Origin: a virus
Reading direction: 5' to 3' (one strand)
DNA: 61,887 nt
Virus record (IMG/VR): IMGVR_UViG_3300028392_000003
Coordinates: 1-61,887 of that record
In this document: piece by piece, positions 43,324 to 52,300 of the stretch
Position numbering within the stretch: the stretch's first letter is position 1
Layout of the letters: each line of letters begins with the position of its first letter
Translations under genes and position numbers: made by a program
Notes under the pieces: model-generated
The model's database searches: none
Seen by the model: the letters and a program-made list of their open reading frames with translations, nothing else
What the model was told of the DNA's origin: nothing

Positions 43324-46221
43324 ATGAACCCGCTTGAATTCCTAGCGGTGGTTTTGCCGTCTCCGGGTCACGGGGCGTATTGCACGGCGGAACTGTCTAA
43401 GAAAAAAGAACATCTATTCTCGGAGAACTTGGATGACTTTTACCCCAAGGTTGACACTTGGGTGGAGCAGAAGGCTGATGTATTTTTTGCATTGGCTACA
43501 TTCGATGACGCAAAGAAACGCAAGGCAGAGAACGCCCGTTTCATCAAAGCGCTGTTCATCGATATGGATGGGTATGACACCAAGAAGCAAGCTGCATACG
43601 CGCTTAAAGCATTCCTTGCCGAGACTGGCTTGGACTTACTTGGCACGCCGTGGATTGTTGGCTCTGGTGGAGGGCTGCATTGTTACTGGCCGTTCAATGA
43701 AACAGTAGAGATTGCTGAATGGAAACCGCTTGCAGAGAACTTCAAACGCTTGTGCAAGCAACAAAAACTCAGCATCGACATGACTGTGACGGCGGACGCC
43801 GCTCGTGTGCTACGCATACCTGAGACGTTTAACTTCAAAGCCAAGTACGAAACCCCACGCCCAGTCAAGTTACTGGCAGAGGGCGACACATTTAACTTTG
43901 AAGATTTGAAAGCTCACGTAGTGAGCCAGTTAAAGAGTATTGCCCCAGTCTCTGCACTGACGGCTCTGCCCGGCAAACGCCCAACCAACGCCCCCACCAC
44001 GCCCCTGTCTACGACTGCCGTGACCCTGTTCGAGAACAGCACGACTAAGTTTGGCAACATCTTTAAGAAGACTAAGGCGGGTACAGGCTGTGCCCAGTTG
44101 CGCCACTACGCAGAGAACGCTAGTGATGACGGCATGGAGCCCTTGTGGCGTGGGTGGTTGAGTATTGCTAAGCCCTGTTCGGATGCAGAGAAAGCGACAA
44201 TATGGTTAACGGAACTGCACCCCTACACGCATGAGCGTATGCAACAAAAGCTGGCCGAGATAAAGGGTCCCTATCCATGTGTCAAGTTCGATAGTGAAAA
44301 CCCCGGCATCTGTGATGGCTGTCAGCACTTTGGAAAGATAACAAACCCACTGGCGCTTGGACGCGAGATCATGCTCGATACCTCCCCTAAAGAGATTGAA
44401 GTGCATGTACCGACTACGAGCCCATCGCTCCATGAAGAAGTGCGTAAAGTACTTCGCCCTACCCCACCTAAAGGATACGCATACGGTGCGCGTGGTGGTG
44501 TATTCATGGAGAAAGAAGACGAGGATAGCCAAGGCAACAAGACCAAGCGACAGATCATGATCTTGCCGTACGAGTTGTTTGTCGTGGACATTCTTCGTCA
44601 CAACGGAGAGCACACAGTGCACATGCTTTGCATGCGCCCTGAAGGTGTTGAGACAGTCACCATGTCCCAAAAGGCTGTGGTGAGTAAAGACGAAACGGTC
44701 AAAGCGCTTGCGCTTCAGAACGTAATTGCCTCTTATGGTTCGGGCAACGACAAGAACCTATTTGATTATGTAAGGGCGAGTGTGGAACAAGCAAGTACTG
44801 GGAAGGCCCCCGTTAGAGTGCCTACAAACTATGGCTGGCAAGAAAACGATACGTTCGTTTTTGCTGGGAAGATTTTTTCTAAGGGTATGCCGCCTGTAAG
44901 CGTGCCGATGCCGGGTCTGGAGAACATTGTCTCCAACACCAAACCAACAGGAACGATTGAGGCATGGCGCACATTTGTGCAGATGCTTATTAAGAAGGGG
45001 ATGTGGGAGCACCTAACAATCATGTTGGCTGGAGCAAGCGCTCCGCTGATGCGCTTCACGGGTATCTATGGCATCACATACCATTGTGGTTCGACTGAGT
45101 CGGGTACAGGCAAGTCGCTTGCGCTAGAAGCCGCCGCTTCCATCTGGGGTCACCCAGTCCACTACCGCACGGGTAAGAGCACATCGCCTGTTGCCATGCA
45201 ACAGCGTCTTGGTTTGCTTTGCAGCATGCCTTTGATTACTGATGAGTTGACTAGTAAGAACCGCGCTAACTTTGAATGGTTGCCTGAGTTCCTACTGGAT
45301 ATGACTGAGGGTCGGGGCAAGGAGCGCATGGAGTCAGGCGCTAACAAGGAACGTATCAACTTGTCGACATGGATGACCAACGCGATCATGTCATCTAATA
45401 CCCACGTCGTAGACGGCTTAACTGGTGGACGCAAGCACTCATCTGAGGGCGAGTTGCGACGCTTGCTGGAATTCATCCTGACCCAAGAGTTAGCGTGGGA
45501 GCCATACGAGATCGAGGTCATCAAGTCGTTGCATAGCAACTACGCAGTAGCAGGCCACATGTTGTCGCAGTACATGGTGGACAACTTAGACCGCCTACAT
45601 AAAGATGTACCTGATTCTGTCGTGCAGATGTACAAAGAGTTTGGCGCTACTAACGATGAGCGTTTCTGGATGGCTGGCATCGGCACCATCATCATGGCGG
45701 CAGTGCTTATGAAAGACGCGGGCGTTGTGAATATCCCAGTCAAGCCTGTGATTGCTTGCTTGAAGAAGGTGGTGCACTCGATGCGGGGCAACATCAAGGC
45801 CAATGTGCGTAGCGCGGAAGATGTGTTGAATTCCTATGTGCGTGAGAGTTATGGACACTTTATTGTCATCCGCAACATGGAGTCAGGCATCTTGGCAGAA
45901 CTTGGCGGTGGCGGAGAAGTTGACAAGGCTACAACACGTTCAGAAATTATGGGTCGCGTTGAGCACGGATTCACGCCAGACCACGTAGACTTCTATATTG
46001 AGGAACAACTGCTTAAAGCCTACTGCTCGTCAATGAGTTTTGGTTATGCGGACTTTAAGCGTCAGTTGGCAGGGCAGTTCACCGTGTCGCATATGGCTAA
46101 GAAGGACATGACTGCTAAGACTCAAGGCCCCCAGATGCGCGTGTCAGTGCTCAAGATAAGCCGTCGAATTTCTGATATGGACAATGAAGCTAAAAATACA
46201 CTATCCGTGGGATCAGACTGA
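43324..46221 (+). CDS. Primase-helicase: AEP-like primase fused to DUF927-type ATPase
   Basis: The 965-residue protein has an N-terminal archaeo-eukaryotic primase-like domain: LFIDMDGYD (D80, D82), VGSGGGLHCYWPF (112-124) and DMTVTADAARVLRIPETFNF (152-171). A Cys-bearing linker (CVKF...CDGC, near 320-337) may bind zinc. The C-terminal ATPase has GSTESGTGKS (about 589-598) as Walker A and LITDEL (about 637) as Walker B, then NAIMSSN, in the DUF927/primase-helicase style. It should prime and unwind DNA at the phage fork. Confidence 0.85.
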   Translation: MNPLEFLAVVLPSPGHGAYCTAELSKKKEHLFSENLDDFYPKVDTWVEQKADVFFALATFDDAKKRKAENARFIKALFIDMDGYDTKKQAAYALKAFLAETGLDLLGTPWIVGSGGGLHCYWPFNETVEIAEWKPLAENFKRLCKQQKLSIDMTVTADAARVLRIPETFNFKAKYETPRPVKLLAEGDTFNFEDLKAHVVSQLKSIAPVSALTALPGKRPTNAPTTPLSTTAVTLFENSTTKFGNIFKKTKAGTGCAQLRHYAENASDDGMEPLWRGWLSIAKPCSDAEKATIWLTELHPYTHERMQQKLAEIKGPYPCVKFDSENPGICDGCQHFGKITNPLALGREIMLDTSPKEIEVHVPTTSPSLHEEVRKVLRPTPPKGYAYGARGGVFMEKEDEDSQGNKTKRQIMILPYELFVVDILRHNGEHTVHMLCMRPEGVETVTMSQKAVVSKDETVKALALQNVIASYGSGNDKNLFDYVRASVEQASTGKAPVRVPTNYGWQENDTFVFAGKIFSKGMPPVSVPMPGLENIVSNTKPTGTIEAWRTFVQMLIKKGMWEHLTIMLAGASAPLMRFTGIYGITYHCGSTESGTGKSLALEAAASIWGHPVHYRTGKSTSPVAMQQRLGLLCSMPLITDELTSKNRANFEWLPEFLLDMTEGRGKERMESGANKERINLSTWMTNAIMSSNTHVVDGLTGGRKHSSEGELRRLLEFILTQELAWEPYEIEVIKSLHSNYAVAGHMLSQYMVDNLDRLHKDVPDSVVQMYKEFGATNDERFWMAGIGTIIMAAVLMKDAGVVNIPVKPVIACLKKVVHSMRGNIKANVRSAEDVLNSYVRESYGHFIVIRNMESGILAELGGGGEVDKATTRSEIMGRVEHGFTPDHVDFYIEEQLLKAYCSSMSFGYADFKRQLAGQFTVSHMAKKDMTAKTQGPQMRVSVLKISRRISDMDNEAKNTLSVGSD

Positions 46222-46384
46222 GAAGGGGCAGGGGTTCTTTGTCCCCTGCCTTGATACGGATGCCGTGCGCGAAGAAGGATTAAAGCAAGCAGTACGCCTG
46301 CGTATCCTTGACGCCAAAGCCTACCCCTCAATCCGCAACGAACTTATCGGGGTGTGGTTTCACCGAGTCGGGGTAAAGACCTAA
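46184..46384 (+). CDS. Small conserved protein at the end of the rightward operon
   Basis: The 66-residue protein (MKLKIHYPWDQTEKGQGFFV; PCLDTDAVREEGLKQAVRLR) overlaps the primase-helicase gene by 38 bp. The pattern of PWD, GxGFFVPCLD and a basic helix occurs in small phage genes after replication modules. The function is unknown. Its last 41 bp overlap the end of the convergent giant gene. Confidence 0.6.
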   Translation: MKLKIHYPWDQTEKGQGFFVPCLDTDAVREEGLKQAVRLRILDAKAYPSIRNELIGVWFHRVGVKT

Positions 46385-49300
46385 TGTCTGACGCCCTTTC
46401 AACCATACGAGCAAACTGAATTTTGGCTTGGCGCACATCATCGAGTTTTTTACGTTGCACTTCTGGCGTCATGTTAGAAGCTCTAATAGCTTGCTCCATC
46501 TGAGTCAAGTCCTTCATAGTAGAGGTGTACATATCTGCAACTTCTGCTGCTACATACTCGTTACCGCGGGTGTTAATAAGCTCCATCGCTCTGGCTCTAT
46601 CACCTTTGTTTATGGCTTCATTTACAGATGCCTCTACTTGCTTATACTGCCCCATGCGGTCGTACACACGGTTAATAATGGCACCAGCGTCATTTGGTTG
46701 GAACGCTCCACCGACAACAGGCATTTCAGACAGACGCTTATACGCGCCTTCTGGCCCTTCTCTTTTTGGCACGCCCGTGCTTACGGCTTGTAAGAAAGCC
46801 AACCCCATCGTACCGGTATAGCCTTGAACCAATTGCTCTAGCACAATAGGCGATACACCCGCTACTTTACCAACAAGTTTAGCGGCTTCGGTTGTGTTAG
46901 CACGGAACTGATCTTCTGGCAGTAGTTGCTTTTCATGCGCTGACAAAATGTCGCGCCCTGTGTAAAACGATTTGCCAAGTCCTGCTTCAATAGCGGGACG
47001 CAACGCTTGCGGTATACCATAGGAAGAGCCTCCGGGAATTGTGTTTTGCATAATGCTGCCAAACGCTTTAACTGCTTCCTCACCGCCGTGCTCATTTACC
47101 ATGGTGTTGTACAACGCTTCGGGTAAAGCCTTAAAGATGTAACCAATTTCAAACGGTATTGGGATGCGAATAGGCTCATCCACACCGGGCAAACGCATAA
47201 ACCAGTTGCCGTATTTTTGTTCTGGTGTAGCGTTCTTATAGGCTTCGTCGTCTTGCATCATTGCGGTGTACGCTAGCGTACCGGCGGCTAACATCATGCC
47301 CCGCGTCATTAACTTCTCTTGTATTTTAAGTTTCTCGTTGAACGGCAGTTTGCCAGTCAACGCTTTGTATAAAACATTCAAGCCTTGAATTTGTGAGTTA
47401 AAGAACGGGATAAGCGAGTTAATAACATGGATGCTTGGAGATGCGCCACGTTTGTTAAAGTTCATAGATTCCAACGACATCAGCGTGGCTTCCATCTCGG
47501 ACAAACCCTGTTTGATATAGCTGTTGTACTGAGCACGGCGAGTCAACGCATCCGCTTCCATAGAGATAGCTTCAAACTTAGACACCAGTGAAGACCAGTT
47601 GGACTTGCCAGCCGTAATGTCACGCAGGATGTTTGTTAAATCTTCGCTTGTTCCAGTAAATACTTGGCCGCCTGTGATACCACGGCTCTCCAATGTGCCC
47701 TTGGCAGCGCCACCTATTTCTTTAAGTGCGCCCATAACAGGTGTAAAGTCTGCGCCAGAAATTAAAGGTGCGGCTAACGAGTCACGAAATAACTGCTTAG
47801 CGGCATATAACGGTGTAGCAGTAACAAGTTTGCGTAATAATCTTGCAGGAGCACCAAGCACACGCAAAGCAAACGGCATCTGGGTAGGAATACCTTCCAT
47901 GCCTTTAACTAAGATGTCTGCGGGTATACCAACTTGGTCAGTATCAATCAACGCAAACCGGTCTTCTCCGTCTACTTTAAATTTAACAACGTCAGGACCA
48001 GCTACTTTAGCTTTGCTAATCTTTGCCAAGTCTAGGTTGACCAACTCCAACACAGCGTTCTTCGTGGCTATATTGCGCAAGCCCATGTCGGTCAAGATGT
48101 TTGTGTTCTGTACCGAACTGGTTAAGAAATCAATGATTGGTTCATCGCCACCCACTAATTCTTTTAGATAAGGTTGTTCAGCAATACTGCCAACACGGAT
48201 TGGATTTTCACCACCAATCATTAATTCAGCTACACCCCCACGCTGACGATAAAACGGTATGTAGTCGTTGGACTCAGACAAACGCGTAGCAACTTCTTTA
48301 GAAATAGCGCCAGTCTGTGCAAGGAAACTAATCAGTCCCTTGTTGTACTCGTTGTACTCCATGCGCGCACGCTCAAAATTTTCTTTTAATCCGGGCGTGT
48401 CTTCAATAGCCTTCATGGCTTTGTTCAAGTCTGCTTGAGTTATACGACCATTAAAGTTTAGTTTATCTAAGCCAACACGTTCAGCACGCTTAGCAGCTAA
48501 GAACATGGTAAACAACCGATTTGCAGCATCTGGACTACCAGCGGGAGCATCTTTCAAAATGTCCACTACGCCTTTGAGGCTTGGCCCTTTCTTGCTTTCA
48601 ATCAAATACTCAGTCTTGCCGTCTGCACGTTTCTTTTCCACGATTTGCAGAGCGCCGTTGCCAACAGATTGAGCCGTAAAATTCATGCGTTGGTCGTACA
48701 TGCGCAAGTAGTACATCATCTGTGAACCCTTGAGCGAGTCCATTAATTTAGACAAACGCTCAAAACCAGCAAAACGATCAACTAACTGCGTCTCAAAGGC
48801 TAAGCCACTAGAGTTAGCGCGTATGGTGTCAATGACCCCTTTTTGTTTAGCAACAAGTTTGTCCGCAATATCACCCGCCGCCGCAAGATCAGGGTTTGCG
48901 TACTTAGGAACTGTTCTGTATAAGATGCCAGACGTATCAACTTCGCCGCCTAGACCGCCTTCGCCTTTTTGTACATAGCGTCTAGCGTTAGCTACGATTT
49001 GACGTACAGCGTTATCGCTAACAGTCTTGGTACCAAACGTACGGCTAAACCAGTTCTTAATGGTATCGAATATGCGGCGCAAAGCGCTGCGTGTATCTGG
49101 AGTCGGCTCGACGCCAGTCTCTGCCATTTCAGCCAAAACTTCTTCCACCGCAACTTCACGGCTCAAATTAGGTTCGGCTTTCATCTTGGCATCGGCTTGG
49201 TTGCGCACCGTTTCGTTGCCGTTGTAGATGTTGTTCATGGCGCGGTTGTAGCTGTCGCCTAGCATCTCACGCAAACCAAAGTGACCGGCAATCTCGTGGG

Positions 49301-52300
49301 CAATAGTCAACGCTACATCTTCGCCTGTGTGCAAGTTAGACGCCACCATGTACACGGTGTTGGTCTTTGGGTCATACAGACCGGGGATCATGCCAGTCTT
49401 ATTATCGCGTGCAGCCTGATCTTGGATGCGTTGAGGCAAACCAGTCTCGTCGTCTACCACCACAACTTCTGGCGTAATTTTCCAATCAGCAATGATGCGG
49501 TCAACAAGACGCGTAACCTCTGCCGCCTTCATACCGGTGCCACCTTGTGTGGCTGTACGGAACAGGCTGTTTAAATCTGTGTCGCCAGCCTCAAGTTCAC
49601 CAACCGGAGTGCCAACATCCATTGTGTCCATGCGGACAATCTCTTTACCGACTGTGCGTACCTGTTTCTTTTCTTTCTTAGTCTGTTTACTTTCTGTAAC
49701 TGCGGCAGTTTGCGCTATAGACAAGTCTTTAAGTTCTGCGCGCAAGTCCGCTTTACGTTGGGTAGCCGTAGCCTTTGCGGCTTTCTGTTTGGCTTTGCCT
49801 TCTTTGGTTGCAGACGGATTGTTCTTGATGTACTCAAGTTGGTTCTCAATAGTCTGTAACTCGTTGCGTACTTTGGCAATCTTCTCCAGCACAGACATTT
49901 GTGCTTTAGCGGCGGCTTTTTCCTGTTGCGCTACGCTTGGCTCTTTGATAGTGGATACAACCGCGCCGCGCTGTGTACGTGCCACAGCGCCCATCTTACG
50001 TTCGGTCAACTTCAATGATGGCAAGTCAAGACGCATGCGCAGTCTTGTAACGTCTGCTTCCAACGCCGCTTGCTGTGCACGCTCGTATTCCTCAAAGGCT
50101 TTAGTCTCCGCCGCGTTCTCTGGCGTAATGCTCTTGAATGGGGCGTTGTTCAGTATGTCATTGATCTTGTCGTAGTGCCCTTGAATGCGATCTGCAATTT
50201 TCTCTGCCGCTTCCATGTTGTCTGCTTCAACTGCTTTGGTATAAGCGCTTTCGTCTTTACCGATAATCCCGCGCAGGCCTTTAACTTGGCGTTGTATAGC
50301 AGGGTCAGACGTATCGCGGTAACCGCGAGTAACACGTTCGACAGGAGCGGCTTCCGCCATCTCACGCAAAGTTTGTTCTTTAGGCTGTTTGGGTATCTCA
50401 AGTCGTGCTTTTTCTAATGCGTTCTGTGCCCTGACTTCTGCGGCTTGCGCTTCGGTTACGCGGTCTTTGGCGCGTTGGTATTCACGATCGGCTTTCTCGC
50501 CTTCTCTGACCAACGAGTTGCTAATAGTGTCGTCGGCTTGATCTTTAATAATACGCTCTTGCGTAGCTTTGGCAGCATCTAAAGCCTTTTGCGTAGACGC
50601 TACGCGCTTCTCGGCTTTCTTAAGTTCTTTTTCGTAGAAGTCCAGACCAACACTAACCTTGGTATTTTTTGGTTTTAACAAGAACTGTTGCACGATGTAG
50701 TCGTACAAACCTTGAATTTCGTCTAACTGTTTTTGTGCTTTTCTATGAGAAGAATCAATTTGCTCAACCATTGTGGCAATACGTATACGAGCCCCCATAC
50801 GTTGCTTGCGTATAGCATCGGCTGTCTTGATCGCCATCTGTACATTAGAGTCTGCGGCGTTTACCTTAGCAAATGCAGCTCTGGCTTTTTCCAACGGTGT
50901 CTTGTTGTTAGCCGCTTCAACTTTCTTAGCAAACTCATCGGCTTTACGGGCTTCATCTTCAACCTTGGCGGCAATCGTTGCGGCACGCTTGGCTTGGAAC
51001 TCTGCTTGTTTCGCTTCCTCGGCAATAGTAAGGCGTAGTTTTTGTACCTCACCGCTATCCAAGAAGTTCATGAAGCGTTTGGATGTGGTTCGGGTTACGC
51101 CTTTCTCTGACTCACCGGGGAACAGTTCGTTCTGTCCTGTGTCGCTCACACCTGCTTGGCGCAAGTCCGCCAACTCGTCGGTAAGTTGACGCGGCATATC
51201 TAAATCACGGCCTGTCTCAACTCTACGCAACTGCTCCCGCGCCATGTCCTGTGCTTCGGGGGATAAGTTTTTGTATTTAGCTTGTAAGTCTTCTAACGTT
51301 TTTGTCTCTGCTTCGTCGGCACGAGCCAGCGCGGCTTTAAATTGTTCATCAAGTGAACGCTCTTGTCCTTGGAACTGCGTACGCAAATCTGGTTCGACGC
51401 GCTTTGGTTCTGCCGGAGCTTTACGTTCTACAGGCGTTGCTTGTGCGCCAGACGCTTCATCAATAGTGTCACGCACCTGTGTGCGTAATGAATCAATTGC
51501 CGCAGAAAAATTATTAAATACCCGTTTTCCTAATGGCGCACGGCGTAGTTCTTCTGTAGAACCCCGCACAACCTTGTTGGCACGCATCTGGGCTTTCTCG
51601 CCCACCATTACAGGCTTTTCAAACAGCCCAGCACCGCGCTCAATGAGTTCTGTATAAAGTTGTTCTAACTTACCGACAGCTTCTACTTGCTCCTGCGTAG
51701 TTAGTGGGGGCTTACCGGCTTGAGCACGTCGTGCTTGCATTTCAGTCAGCGCCATGCCGATAGAAGTATCTTTAACGCGTTCGGCTACATCACGCAACGC
51801 TTGCTGACGCTCTGATGAAACGTCTTGGTTACTCTCCCGCACATTGTTAACAAAGTTGGCTAAACGATCAAATGAACCAATTTGCTTTTGCATCACGCGT
51901 TGCACGCGGTTAGCTGCCATAGCTTCGGGAGTCAGGCGTCCTTCAATACCAGCAGCACGGGCGGTATCTTTAATATCTAAGTCTCCGCCAGTCTCTGTCT
52001 CAGGCACACCCAGATCATCCAAACGCTTACGGATTTCTTGTGCGCGAACTTTGTTGTTTGTAATGTCTGCGTGGGCAAGTTGTGCCCTTAACGCATCAAT
52101 CTCGTCAACCTTGTTAAGTTTTGTTGTAGATGCGCCAAGCACCACACGCCCAGAAATAGGTGTGTCTTTCTTAAACAGTGTGTCTACTAATTGATCGACT
52201 TGTGTTGATACTTGCCCTTGTCCTACTGTACCAGCGGGTCTTTCAGCAATACGTTGTAGGGCGTTCTTCTCTGGGGCCAGCATGCGGTTACGTTCTGCAT

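Noticed and set aside
49492-50175. Rightward frames of up to 227 codons opposite the giant ejection gene
   Set aside because: They are antisense reflections of a Lys/Glu/Ala-rich coding strand (Ser/Cys/Ala-rich products), with no ribosome sites and no context.
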